From contig NW_020170407.1 in the NCBI RefSeq assembly GCF_000524195.1, forward strand, positions 295,772 through 359,771: DNA of 64,000 bases, in the 5' to 3' direction. Made by a program: the position numbers and the translations under genes. Below are positions 24,361-38,200 of this stretch, in pieces (position 1 is the stretch's first letter; each line of letters starts with the position of its first letter). This stretch comes from Echinococcus granulosus. Taxonomy: Eukaryota > Platyhelminthes > Cestoda > Cyclophyllidea > Taeniidae. Under the pieces are notes generated by a model, which saw only the letters and a program-made list of their open reading frames with translations, ran no database searches and was not told where the DNA came from.

Positions 24361-27133
24361 TGCAGACCTCTACCCACCCCCCCCCTTCCTCTCTTCTTTG
24401 GCAGCCCGTTTTCGTGCCTTGGATAACCTATTCATGTACATATCAACTAGCAAGCAAAGAAGCGTACGTGTATATCCTCTTTTACTAAAAGCCACTCTTC
24501 TCCAACTAGGTTTCAACCAAAAGACAGATCTAGGGCTAATCTCTTTTTCCTTCCGCCCCTGGCTGTGTTATGTCTACTTCTTCTCCATTGGGGAAATTAC
24601 TCAATATTCCTCTTTGTGTGTCCGTTTCGCAGCATGCTAGAATGTTTTTTTTTGCCCACATATTACTATTACTACTATATATATTATATATTATTGCATA
24701 TGTACGTATGTGTAGATGTATGTTAGGCGTATGAAAATTTCCTGCTCCTAGTTTCACCTCCCTAGGTAGCTCTCTCTTCTGTCAATCCTCACCTCTCTGC
24801 CTCCCTTCTGCCTTTCACGCTCCCTATCAGCTTTGGCCTCTTAAATAGAGTGATTTTTTGAATTTTGATGAAATGATCTTTTTTTACCATATTTACGTGA
24901 TGACCCGGGTGCGGTCTATGTGGGAGAAAAAGGTCTTTCACGTTTTTGAAGCTAAAGTTATTTTTGCTCTGATTGTCGCCGGTTTTAAAAGGGGATCGCT
25001 TTTGACAGCAGTATGGACATTGGTGGAACCATGGTTTTGTAAGAATGCTTAATAACATGCAAAGCATAGCACTTTGAGGCACTTTTAGTTGGTTAATACG
25101 AAAGATCTCTGAATTTCCACTCTTGGGTCGTGCAGACCTTTGCTGGAACACAGGATTAACTCTCCAAAACACTATCTCCACTGTTTGGATGTAGACTTAC
25201 CTCTAGCAAGCTCACTTCATACTTTGCTGATTGGACATTATGCCAAGGCACAATGGAAAAGGGAGGAAATTTGCCCAACACAATATTAGCCCTCTCAATG
25301 TTGGGTTCTGGGGCATAGCCAACAACAGATCGAGAAGTGGGTTGATGGAATCCACATCATCAATGGAAGGGATGGTCATGCTGTCAATGTGAACACGATG
25401 AACCATGAGTATAGTCGGAACGCTTGATGCCCATTCGTTTAGGAACAAACGACGAGCGAATAATTGGAATGAAGGCAGGATGGGGCCTTTTCAAACCCAA
25501 AGTCTTCATGAAAGCCTCAAAATTTTGTGCAGAAAGCTTATTGAAATGTGTAACGCCTTGAAGTAATCATTCCTTAGGATCTGTCATTCCCCGACAATGT
25601 GCCGCAAGCTCACGAGCTTCACTTGCATAAAACTTTTTTGTCTCTGGGAGCAACTAATCAAGACCCAGACACCTCTGCTTCCATTTTTCACTTGTCTACC
25701 TTATTTCGGACATGATTTTCCAGTGTCAGGAAAAGAGTGTAGTTATCCCTTGGGGAAGGAAATGGGGCTGCTGAAAATGAGGCGGTCCCTTTCTCCTTTC
25801 CCCATCCCAAGATATGGAATACCATGTTCTGCGAGACCTTCTGAAAACCTTTCCCTGCACACCTTTTGTGTTGTGTCGTATCAGATCTGCATGAAGTGTA
25901 ATTTCTGTCTACCTCATATGAACAATTGTGTTTTTGGTGTTTCACGCAAAACAAAAGTCTTCTTCGTTGAAACAGTGCTTACTTTAGCAGTGTGGGGTGG
26001 GATAGAATACAAAAGCACAAAAGTTATCCCCATCCCAGTTCACTCGACGTTTACACCTTTTTAGTGGAGTCAGAAAGTTTCGCTTTTCCATAGCCTCATC
26101 AACTATCTTTTATACGTTTTCAAAAACAATTCTTATGGCGGTTTCTTTATTTCCTCTTTTTTGTGGCTGCAGTCAACTTAACATTTAAACCCCTGAAATC
26201 ATTCAGTTAGTGACCCTACTTAAGAGGAAAGGATAGGTCCTTATCCCTTTTACAATAGAATGGAAACGAAGTTTTCACCCCCATTACCTAGCTCATGGCG
26301 GAATGCTTCTTCGCAGTGGATAGCATTGGATGAAACCTCTGGGAGATTGCGCCCTGCCAGGCAGAAGCAGTCTTTACCCACATTCCCTAGGATGTATTCA
26401 CTTTGTTCAAACTGGTGAGAGGAAACAATGATAAGCATCCACTTCAAGACAAGCAGCGGGCAATTTTACCCTCCTCCCACGTGTTCGCAGCGGTAGACCT
26501 CAAAAATGCGGTGTTTTCCAATGACAGCTGAAATCCGGAGGGTCCATGGAAGGGGAATTTGAATGTGTGGGGAGGAATAAGAGGTCCTGCTTTAAATCGG
26601 CGGCAGAAGTCATGAGTCTGTGAGTTGCCATCGCTCTCACCCCTCCACAGCGTTAAGCCAAGGCGCTGTTGGGGGAGGCTCCACTAGAAACCCCCTCCGT
26701 CTCGCCTTCTTACCTCCTGCATCTTCACTTTTAGCAGGCGCAGCCTCCTCGGCTTCGGCGTGCACCATCAACTCCACCTGTTCCCTCTCCTACCCTCTAC
26801 CTCCCCCTAGGTTTTGACAACGCACAGCTTGCGTCAACAACAGAAACATGAGACATTCAACAAAACCTGATAGAAATCGCCACCATGTGAAGCATAAACG
26901 TTTATCTCCAGGCGCGTCCAATGACATTTCCCAACTCTTCTGCTTTCACTTCCCCGTTTCCCCTTCTCCCTCTCACTCCTCGTGTACATAGTGAGGCAAT
27001 TAGCCAATGGCTGACAATGGTGTGTAAGATACACCTGCCCGTGCATATGTCACACCTGGCCTGGACGTTCACATACACACGCCCATTCACACACTGACAA
27101 TCGCACTCGCAGACACACACGCACACTTGTGCC
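24361..27133. other. No gene seen; SETD2 3' flank and 5' flank of the membrane-protein gene
   Basis: Contains AT microsatellite-like sequence at about 24660-24710 and pyrimidine-rich tracts. The open frame at 25597-26064 (155 codons) has no recognisable domain and no supporting splice context, so I do not call it a gene. Confidence 0.5.
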
Positions 27134-30100
27134 ATGCCAGCCTCATCGGATGTTCCAAACGGCGGCAGCGGTGGTGGTACGACCCCCCATAACTCCAAAT
27201 CGCCCCCTTCCATCATATCGCTCCCGCCCTCCCCACCTGCACTAACCCCACAACATCGACGGACTTGTCGGCGACGGGCTACCATAGCAGTTGTGACGAT
27301 ATGTCTCCTACTCACAGCTGTGATTGTCCTCCAAATTGTCATTGTCGGCCTCATCCTCAACTCCCGTCTTGTACAGAATGCCACCGGCGTCCCGCCATTT
27401 GTACGCAGTCAGGTTAGTTGAACCGGAAAATTGCTTCACATGCCTATTCAATCCCCTTCCTCTTGCATAGATTCTATCACAGGCTGTGAAAATTATGCGA
27501 ATCCCTCTTGATAAATGCCGCTGTTATTTTGAATAGGAAGTGGGCAATTCTAGGAGGCGAGTTAGTCATAACTCCTGGAAGTAACTCGACATCGTTTTTT
27601 CCGTGCTAAGTGAAGATAGGAGGGGTCAGGTTTTTTCAAACACCGACACGCTAATTGGTGGAAATGAGAATGCTTTTTTTTTCCTGTTGAATCTTGACGT
27701 CTTTTCGTGTCTCCACCTCATTCTCGCTATTGAACGCCTCGAAGTATTCAAGGCGGACGTCAACCATAAAGGCGGCGATCGTTACCACTTATTTGCATTT
27801 CTTCGTGTATGTAATGGAAATACGGCAAAATCCTCACCTTTATTCTTTTTGGTTTGGACAGAAAGTTAGAGAATTCAAGCAGGTGTGACTTCCGCCTCAT
27901 GGTACCGCCAACCGGTCGCAGTAGGTATGATTGTCTAGACGGCGCCAGACATTTCACACCTCTGACCATCTGTAGAGTAATAGAAGGCAATTTTTATTTC
28001 TATATTCCCTTTTGAAATGGTCCATATTATGCGGCATTTCGAGATGTGCGTTTTCAAAACTGCGCATATCTGTTGGGTTCAGTGTTTACTTTAGCCTCAT
28101 TCCCCTCAAAGGTCTCTTCATCCTTCTCCTCCTCCTCCTTCCCCTTCCCTTTGCTAGGGATTAAGTAAACACTTGTTTGTGCGAATTTGTCACAAAGCTT
28201 GTTGCGATCGTTGGAACTGTGTGACTTTTAGTTTTGTTGATTCTCTTGCACACGTGGGAAATTTAGAATTTGCCTAAAATTTGACCTTTTGTAGCATTTA
28301 AGCAGGGTACCAAATCTCCCAGTTTTCGTGAGCTTATCCTGCTTCCCTGTTTAGTATTGTCCAGCTTTTAGTTGATCTAGGCATCATGAAATACGTCTAG
28401 CTGGATCTCCTGAGTGAAGGTGGCTCTTCCCACAGCAATTGTCTGTGCTTGAACCGGTTATGCTACTTATTTTGTTCTTCAGTCTTGGATATACCTGAGA
28501 GGGTGATTGTGAAAGCTCTTCAAACTTTCTTGGGGAAATATAGATTGGGTTGTTGGGTGCCTTTCTGACCCTATTAGTTTATCATGTTGCATGTTGCCTT
28601 TCCTTTGGATCGTAAATAGAACGGCAGGAGCAGCAGCAACAACAACCGCGAATATTTTCAAGACAATGTGGCACAATGACGTGACATTTGCTGGTCAAAT
28701 TGCTGTTCTTAGTTAAACGAGAATTTTAAAATCAGTCAGAGTTACCCAATTGAGCAATTGCTAACACGGAAAGTGATTCTCCCCTGAACCAGTCTTGCTT
28801 CGGTAGGTTTTTTTTTCCAAAAGATCGACGGATTACTCGATTGACACAAGTGTGCATAAAAGTGAGAGTGCTATGGATTTGGTGGGTAGATCCTGACCTC
28901 CAAGATGTTCTCAAAGTTGGTTAAAAAGGCCTCTTAAGGCAACAAAGTCAACTGTCAGCACCAGCCAGTGGACTTGGTGCTACTACAGGCGCCCTATATT
29001 TAGACAGGCTCGCATTCCTAGCCACCACAAAACACATGTTTTCACGTTCAGTGTCGAGGTGGACCGTGGAATTTGCAGAAGCAGCTGCATCTACAACTGC
29101 AGAAGTAGTAGTAGTAGTAGCAATGGTAGTAGCAACAGGTTGTGTGTGTCACTAGGAGAAGAGGGAGAACAGGAGGCGGGGAGATAGGTGGGAAGGGGGG
29201 AAGGTGGCCGACCGATCCCCCTATAATGTCAGGAAGGTGGAATGTACAGCAGTTTTTTGGCAGGAATTACGGCAACGATGGAAAAGGTCACTGCGCCAGG
29301 GATATACCCAATCAACTAAGCAGCTGGAAGGAAGGGGGGGAGGAGGATGGACTAATTGACAAGATGCAGACACCTCTGAGAGCTCGACTACTCCACCAGG
29401 TTTGACGGTGCTTCGGTCAGATTATTAAGCGATAAATTTACATTTGTTAATTGGCGTTTTCATGACATTAGCCATTCGTTGATCTGTCGCATTTAGTGTG
29501 GATTTAGTATCCTTACGCTTCATTCAAGAGGAATTTTGACCAACATAGACGTGTGGTGTAAAGAAGGAAGAGAAAATGTATACACATCACCACCTTTAAT
29601 GGCATTCCTCGTGTGCGCACGCAGACCTTCAACGAAGGCGTCGTGATTGATGGGGGCGCAAATGGGCCATGTCGTGTTGACACACTCCTTTCACTTGAGA
29701 GGCTCTGGAATGACTACTTGGCGTAGTCACGAGCGTGCGATAGTTGGGGTCGTGGCGTTTTGTGGCGTGGCACGCTGACATTTATCCTCTCAGGAGAGTG
29801 AAGGATGAAGATATCTGCCGCGGCTGGAACGACCTTTTCCCGTCCTACTTTATGCTCTATCCGTGTAAATGACATTCTTCGCTGCCTCTCACTCCATTTC
29901 TCCAAGCGCATACGCGTACATACACAAGATCTGGCATTTCCTCCTTTCATCGGCATTTTAACACCCACGGAGCGAGAAATCTGCGGCTCCCATTGGTCAC
30001 CTCAAGGACGTGACTCATCACTAGAGGTGACTGAACTCCCCAATGAGCAGTGTATTCGCGCATCAGGCATTTTGCCATCTCCATCTATAAGTTTCTTCGT

Positions 30101-33021
30101 TATAAACAGAAGGATGGATTTTGAGATAAAGGGGACATGAAGTTAAACAATTAAGAGTAGGGAAGATCCCACAATGCTCTTACAGTGGGATTGAAGGACG
30201 GGTTATGCAGGACGTATCTTTTCGCGGTACTGTCTCTTCACAAAGATGGTAATATTTTACAGTTCCACATATTTTTGTGTCCCTATCCTCCACTTCTCAT
30301 TCCATCACCTTTTAACATTGGGAAGATCCCACTCCTGCTGCAACAGCAATTCATCAACCACTGCCTCCTTAGGTGGAACTTTTTTGGGGTCCTTCCTTCG
30401 TCCTTTCCAAATGTCTTTCGTTTATCAAACTTGCCGCAAACCCTACTTTAATAGGCAATTTTGCCTGACTTGACTCAGGTCACCTCTGTTTCTGTGTCAC
30501 GTTTTTAAGTCTGATTGGCTAATGCCAAAAAGATAAGGGGAGAAAAAGAAGAGTACCCCGTTGTTATAATGAAGGATATCTGTATTTTACAATAAACGCT
30601 TCTAGACGTAATTGTGCAAACCTTTTTTCGGTCACCTGATTTTTTGAACACCCCGCTTGTCAAGGCATTTCAGACTGTTCAGTGTTTTCACGTCACTTGA
30701 CTGTTCGAGAGCTTAAGCACCAACGTTCCACTCAAATCGGTTGTAGTCAGTGTTAACACCACCTGTCAAAGCCAAAGATCCCACGCAAACTATTAACCAT
30801 TCAGTAGACGAATCCTTCAATCTCCGTGGTCTTTGGCTACCTACTATGCAGGGTTGATTTGTTTTGTGACAAAGCTCTGATCTACCGGTGGTAGATGAAC
30901 AATCTAGAGGTGGAGCTCTCAGTAGAACATATTAGGCATAGAAGATGCCATCTAAGCAAAAAAACAACATGCAGTCCCGAAATGTCAAAAGGGAATTTTC
31001 GGTCGATCTAATCTTGCAATAATTGTAACCTCGAAGCATTCGACCTCCTGTCCTCTGGAGTATGCTTGACTACTTAACCAGCTAAGAGACTTAGGGGTTT
31101 ATGTAAAGAAGGCTGGCAACAAGAGAGGCTCAAAACTTGCAATTTCTTACCTTTTTTAAGAAAAGTAACTCCATTAACTAATTAACTGTTGCAGTTGCGT
31201 CTTTTGTCGTGCCTAGAGGATACAGACAGAAGCAGGAACAGTAGGTGCCATGTTAACCGAGGCAGAAATACAACAAGTAACATGAATCATATTGGAAAGA
31301 CGGCCGCTAACACCTAAGTGACACGAAAGCAGAAGACGAGATAGGGAGGGTTGGCGGTGCGGTGTACAGAGCCACGTAAAATCACAGGTGTTTCTTTTGA
31401 ACCCGCAAAACACACAACTGTCGCTAGGTGAGTGCTGGAAGACAGAAAACCACAACTGTTCCACTCCGTCACTCGGTCCAACATGACACCCCTGGATGTG
31501 GTGGTGATGGTAGTGCTGTCGGAAACCTATGCTGCCGTGGAAGCCGGTGAGATTGTGTCCGAGTCCCCCTGCCTTGCAGATATTAACCTGTATGTTCATT
31601 CAGGTAAAGGACGAACTGTAAGGTAACTCCACCAATTTAGCATTCAACATTCACTCCTCCCAGCCGTTGTGTTCTCGTTTCAATGCCACTTGGCCATCTA
31701 TCTGGGTTCGTCCAAGCTACTGGAAGTGCTGAGGGGGAGGGGGAAGGAAGAGGGAAGGTACCGTCTGTTAACGCAATTCGCATATCTTCGGCTCACAGAT
31801 GGCTCCTGGTCAGGTGTCGTTTCAGGCGTTAATCGCCCTCTTACTGGACGTAGTCTCGATAACCATTTATCGCCAAGACGGTGAATGAAATTGCTAAACA
31901 GGGTGTACTCCCTTTTTCAGACAGGCCAAGCACCGAGTGAGCTGGAGGTTCGAGGGCAACTACTTCAGCTAGCAGATCTGTTGAGTTGGGATGCTAAGTG
32001 TAATCGTGTACTTCACGACCTCGTGGTCAGCTGCTACGGCGCTCCGGGTGAGTTTGTCCAACATTCTGTTGATCAGTTTTTATCTTCCCCTCCTCGACGC
32101 ACCATAAATGAGGTGTGTCACTGTGAATTGTTTAGACTACCTGGCGAAAAAAGCGAAGGAGACATCGAGGGGTGGAGGTAGGTTTCACTTTAATCGAAAC
32201 TTTCCACACAACTTGGAGACACCGCCGCGGCACGCGTTGAAGCCGAGAAAGTTGCGACCGCAAAAACCACCTATGTCCGAGGTGGACGAAAGCAACCAAA
32301 GTCAGTTAGAGAGAGAGGCAATTTCTGATGTAGCCTTGGTGAATAGCCTTCACAAACACCCTGAGGAGACGTGAGTCGGACTCGTAATTTTGTGACCCCA
32401 ATTCAAAGGGGTGAAATGCTAGAGTCCATGCTATCCTTCTCTACCTACTTACCTACCTACCCACCTTCCCAATCTACAACTCTTACACTTCACCTTCTAG
32501 GCCCTGTACATACCCTTGCCTGTACATAGATCAAGGTAACACACCCTTATTTGGCCGAGACTGCTTTGGACTTCGGCCATCAATGCAGAAACTTGCTTTG
32601 TTTAAAGGTCTTTGGTGTGAATATATGCCACTGTGAAAGACTTGAGCTCTTGTTTAGAAGTTGATGATTCAATTCAAGAGAAAGAAACAGTGTTTTTTCA
32701 TATTTCGGGTATTTGTGGGCGGGAGAGGTACCTTCACTATGGAGAGAAAGGCGTCCCCTCGCACCAGGAAGTGATCTCCTTCCCACACAAGAAAACTTAT
32801 TTATCAACCTCTCAGAAATCGTCTACGTTGACATGCCAGCTCAGAACGGTAAGTTAAACCACAGAAATCACTTAATAAAAGTTGATGTGTCAAAATCCTC
32901 GTCGCCTTTGGCAGGTGTCAATGATCACTGGTTCAAGGGTCCGAGAAATTGGACATACCCATCTCTTCCACTATTCGAACAGCAGTATTTCAGGCAAATG
33001 AGTAATTTTTTTTCTATCTAA
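27134..33021 (+). CDS. Unrecognised type II single-pass membrane protein, 11 exons
   Basis: The model has exons 27134-27412, 29250-29399, 29625-29722, 31446-31603, 31664-31725, 31799-31880, 31925-32047, 32136-32370, 32501-32535, 32726-32848 and 32915-33021. Every junction agrees in phase and the product is 483 residues. Residues 1-55 are Pro/Ser/Gly-rich, then RRTCRRRA and a 26-residue hydrophobic span with no signal peptide. That predicts a cytoplasmic N terminus and a lumenal or extracellular remainder. NAT soon after the membrane span is a glycosylation sequon, and there are further sequons (NMT, NLS, NWT). The outer part has scattered Cys residues (GHCARD, NGPCRVD, SPCLAD, PCTYPC) and helical stretches such as FQALIALLLDVVSITIYRQD. 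I do not recognise the family. Exon 9 may read through to a stop at 32634-32636, giving a shorter isoform. Exon 5 has a weak donor. Confidence 0.55.
29103..29120. repeat. AGT/GTA trinucleotide repeat
   Basis: A short tandem GTA tract (about six units) lies in the first intron of the membrane-protein gene, close to the second exon. Confidence 0.7.
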
Positions 33022-35277
33022 AAACTCCATTAACAATTAAAAAACAAATAGTAAAAAAACTAAGTGGAAGACAAATAAGTATTTGTAGTAGCGAATGCTT
33101 GATTGTCAGACTAAATTTTTAATCAATTCCTATTACTAAAGCTATGACACTTTTGTAATGTCGCTGTCACAGAAAACTCTCCACTTTTGTTTAACCTGAC
33201 TAAGAAAATTTTAACTAGAGATGAGCACTCAATTGCCATCTCAAAACCGCTCAAATTTTTGTATTCTAATGAATATTTAGGAACCGCCCTTTTGGCTCAC
33301 CCACCAACAAAGTATAATGCAAAGTTCCTCCTTCTTTAATAAGTACTTGTTTATTCAAATACCTTGTGCCAGTGAAATGTGGTACAATAGTTATAGCGAA
33401 AGAAGGGTACAAATTTTCTATAGTATTTAGGAATAAGAAGTGCAGCCTAGCAAAGTGTGAAGCGAAGAGTGAACAGTGTAAGCAAATTATCCTGTGAGGT
33501 GTGTGTGTTCGAAGTCTCAATTCGCACAAATTTTCACTGAAGAGCTTTTCCCGTTCGGGTTTTCAGACTAAAGGAAAAAGAAAGTGTGAGATCGCTTGTG
33601 CGCTTGGGAATTGCATTGGGGCGTCAGATCGAAGCCTGCCTTGTTGTCTGAAATTCAGCGGGTGAAAATTTGCGACATACAAAGCAGTGTGTAGAGCTTT
33701 GGAGGCGAAGCCATAGGGCGACCCGTAGCTGTAGTGTGCCGTGAGTGGATCATTTAGGTATAACTAATGACCCATTCGTTAGGTTAAAAACCGTTTCTCA
33801 TCTGCCATGTGATGCTCATTTGCCTAGCAGCTTCTTCTGCTATTTATTTTTAGTTTCATGAAGTTCTGAACGAATCACCTCAGCGTTCACACTATTCATT
33901 TACTGCAAGTTGCCCTGGACACCCTGACCCCGAAGGGTATGCAACAAATGCGACAAAAAATTTGTGCTGCTCTCCAACTTAGTGCATAAAGCGGACTTGT
34001 TCTAGGTTGTATCCACTAGGAAGTCAAGAGTACCGTAATGGTAAACTGATGGATGTCTGCTTCATGCTGCATGTCTATGGACAAACACGCGTATTTTCCA
34101 CGTGCCTACGAGTCCCAGCGAGTGGCGAAATTGGTTGAGCACTTTTTCCTTGTGGCTATGTCGTCTTTGTGTGTTTAAGGGGCTATTTTACCTCTTGTAA
34201 AAAAGAGCAAAATATGTTAAACTCATTAAAAAGGTTGTAACTTACACTCTACTATACTAAATAAGTAGTGCAAATCAATCTGACCCAGAGCCTGAAATAA
34301 ATGCAAAGATATGTAAAATAAATGACTTTACAGAAAATTGCTGTAAAGCAACCATTAAATGTAAACATTTGCAAAGAAAGAGAAGAGATGAGTAAAAGTA
34401 ATTACTCGAAGAAGACTTCTCGGTGTGCCTCAGTCTGGTACAGCCGCATTGAGTTCTGGGACATGATCGTTCAACACGAACCTGTAAAATTTAGCATTAC
34501 ATTATTACACCTTCAAGACAAATTGCACGCAATTTTCCATGTGGAAAGGCAATTGTAATTTAATTGTTGCCTATGTGTACAATCGACTCAGCGAAATCAG
34601 AAATTCTGCAGCTTCTTGTCTACTAGTTCTGCTCTCAGCTGGTGGTGTTTGTTCCATCGGCACTGGTAGGCTCTTGAGGAAAATTTAGGCTGCTGCTTAA
34701 ATGATAGCGACAAAAACGTTTGGTCTAAAAGGCCATAGAATCTTAACATCATTGACGGACTTCAAATTAGATTCCCCCATTAGCGTGGTCAGACAACAGA
34801 AGGGGCGCCTACAGCTCTTAGGCAAAGCTGCCTGGTTCAAGCGGACACATAACACTCTTCTCGATGTATCCTCTACCTAAATGGTGCCTATTACTAGTGG
34901 AACGCATCCGTTCAAGAGCATCTTCGAGCCTTCTCCCTTCCCAATGTGGTTCAGAGGGAGGAGAAAATCGTAGAAACAATGAGAAGCCTAGAAGTAAATG
35001 GCGTCTTTACTTTACAAGCACGCATAGCATATTAATTTATATCCACGGGTGATTTTCAAGGCATCAACTTCAGTGTGGTAGTGAAAACTGAAGATAGGCC
35101 AGGCCCAAACAACTACGCGGGTTCTTAGCGTCCTGAACCTTTCGCAGGCTAATATGAAACACTCGTCACCCTCGGGTACGAACCAGAGCCCAAGTTTGGG
35201 AGAAAAGGAGTTTATAAACTAGGGAACCGTATGTTGTTTTGGCGATGGCTTCTTAAAAAGACATTTTTAACATCCAC
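33022..35277. other. No firm gene between the membrane-protein gene and the micro-exon locus
   Basis: AT-rich. One possible further micro-exon on the minus strand (about 33290-33320, ending in a GTGAGC donor in phase 1) would fit the locus to the right but is unsupported. 33540-34170 is less AT-rich than its surroundings and has no open frame; it could be a non-coding repeat. Confidence 0.4.
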
Positions 35278-38200
35278 TTACTGTTCTTTCCACTGGTACG
35301 TTACTCCTCCTAAGAAATAGAACGTCCCTATTTTCCGTAGTGCAAGCTAAAATGGAGAAAAAAGGGACAAAATTGAAAAATATTCACTCGATTTTAAATT
35401 TAGTCTTTTGCATCGAAGTAGTTTTCCATCCAAAATGACCAAAGACTTACGAACTAAGACATTTCTTGGTACCCTAGTCTTTCTCAAGTATACCACATCA
35501 TTAGCAAGTTCTCTAGTTCCTAAAATAAACCAAAAAAATTAATAGGGTCCTATTGGTGCATGTTAAATCACAGTTTCTCTCATCTAAATAAGACTCTTCC
35601 TTTAGCTTTACTGCCGCATCCATTTTGTACATATGACTTCATCCTTGGGGGCGGGGGGACTTGGAGACTGCATGGGGGGGTATTTCCCTCCCAAAGAAAG
35701 GAATCACTTTCACAGACGTTACAGTAAAAACTTACAACTCCTTCTGCGGTTGGAGGAATCTGTGGAGGCTCATGACAAAGGGGTCATGCACAGTGACATA
35801 CACAACAAATAAGTAGAAATTATTTTCAAAAGTATACCATTGTGCCTTACTCCAAAAAGTGAAAGACATGCGGTGCCTTCAGACGGGGTCCAGGCGCTGT
35901 GATACTCGTTTAATGTCACAAATAAAATGCAAAATGATGTCTAGTTTACAATTTATCTAGGAAAATAACTGCTTGTTTGGATTTTATTTTCCTAGTAAAT
36001 CAAAAATAGCTCAACAAAATTACCTATCCTTGCACTCCTTTCAACGAGTGTATTATCACTTCCGTTTGAGCAAGCTAAAATCGTTCAAAAAACCACCAAT
36101 TTTACCACCAAGGTAATGTGACGTTCTACTGCTACTTAAATGGTTGTATAAGTGGTATAGTGCTCTTTCAGATAGGCTACCTAGATGGTGACATGTGCCA
36201 CATTTATATACAATCTCATTTTGACAATTTTCTCACAAGAAGAATCATCCTTATGGGTCGAATCAGCACCTGACGCCTCAACAACAGCGCTTCGTTGGGC
36301 CAATGTCACTAATCTCTCGGAGCCCAAGCTACTTAAGTTAGAGCGGCTCACTGAATATTAGGAGAAAAAAAGACAAGAAAGATAAGCTAATCAAATGCAT
36401 GCTTACCGCAAGGAAAAAATCACGATTATCAACAGTGACAAGCATATTTACCTGAGGGCACTTTAACGTCATATCTTCTGTATAGCGTCGGTTCATACCC
36501 GACGATATAAGAACCTAGAAGTCGAAAAAAAATTAATCCTGAGCTCGAAGTTCTAAACTATTTAAGTCGTTTAAGCGGCCCAACATCTTCTGAAGGAAGT
36601 TACCAAACGCTAGAAAACACCTATTTTGTTTTGACAAGAAAAGATGAAATATCTTATTATGAGAGTACGGAGAAGTCGAGTGAAGTAAAACTTCTTGCAG
36701 GTACTTTCGACAGCGTTTGCCGTTGTCTTCAGAAAAAAATCTTCTTCCGATTAAATAGAGTCATTTTACCACGCACATAAGACAAGTCTGTTCCTTCGGG
36801 GTTGAGGTGGGGGACAACGTGGTGAGTGTTCAACGGAAGTGGAATGCAAACAAAAGCACAAATTCACTTCTCACAACAAGTCAATCAACTAGTGAGTAAA
36901 TTATCCACTTGCGATGCATTAATATAATGTGGCATTTCAAAATAAGCCAAAAAGAAATAGGAGAACAAAAAGGTGATGCTTTCATTTGAAAAACCATAAT
37001 GAGCTGTTAGTTCGCCCAAACTTATTCCAGCGTGATGCAATGCAAACGGTGCTAAATCGCTTTTGGAAGATGAAATCGATGCGCAAATATCGAAAGCGCT
37101 GAGGCCAAAGCTCTAAGCATGTCTATGTTTGTTCAAGTTTTTCCTGGATTGCATGAACTTTTCTATTCAGTGGGGGTAGAAATCCTCAATCCTGGTCCTG
37201 TTGGCGTTATTAACTATCTAAATCACTAGTTTTATTATTAGTTTGAAAAACAAAGAGTCAACTAACACACCATGGCAAATAACGTTTGCCAACACTTTTT
37301 CAAATCTCAATAAATGACTTTTACAGCGTATTTTTACTGGATTCTGATAGAAATTTCGCATTATCTGGGTTTATTAGCAAACACAGGACTCACTTCTCGT
37401 ATTCCTTACAAGATTGTCTAAAATGAAATGCAGAACATTTAAAAAAAAGATTAAAGTGCATCTATGTAGGATATTGGGAGTAAAAACACAATATACTATT
37501 TCAATTTATACACAAATTTTGGCATAATTAAACGATCCTCCCTAACCGGCACCATCTAGCCCAGATGTTCATTCGCAGTCTGGGACAGTGACACCCTCGC
37601 AATTCCTGCTAGGCAAACAGCTTTTCGGTAGTTTTTTGTAGGTCTATAGGAGTTGGGACATTTTAAACAAAAAAGTCTAATTAGTACTGGAGGAAATACT
37701 TTACCTGTTCTTGGATTTCTGACTACCCTTGTGACAACTTCTTCATATGGAGTGTAGCCGGACCTGAGAAGGTCTACCGCTGTAAAGAAACCGATCATTA
37801 CAGTCACTGATTCTATAATCAATGTGGATGTACGTCTTGCTACTCTCGCTTAGCGGTGTGGACCCCCGGGGTCGTGCAAGCCTCACTCTCATCATTTGGT
37901 TTTGTCTTCCCAAATGCATTTAAACAAAGTTACTAGTTGAAATCATTAAAGCGCCCTATGTTGCTGTTTTGCATTACTAAAATATTGATTAAAGCGCTTA
38001 AATTTACTCCGCTGAGTTGGTTTTTTAAAAAATGTGGTTCTTACTGGTTTCTTGCACTTGCGGACTTCCCCACGTTTGTGTTCTGCTATAAACCGGTTGA
38101 TAGCTCACGGCATTTACGCAGTTATCTGTAAAAGTGAAAAGAAAAATGTCAACTTTTTTCCTTTAAAAATATTTGGAAGAAGGGGGAAGTACTTACTTCT

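Noticed and set aside
25597..26064. 155-codon plus-strand ORF
   Set aside because: Starts from a weak context, has no recognisable domain or splice partner, and lies in otherwise empty sequence.
31424..31557. Alternative frame in the fourth membrane-protein exon giving a CCR-type Cys pattern like a TGF-beta ligand
   Set aside because: Codon use and phase continuity with both neighbouring exons favour the other frame; no downstream cystine-knot residues follow.
33540..34170. Possible terminal-repeat retroelement in miniature
   Set aside because: No pair of direct terminal repeats, primer-binding site or target duplication could be made out by eye.
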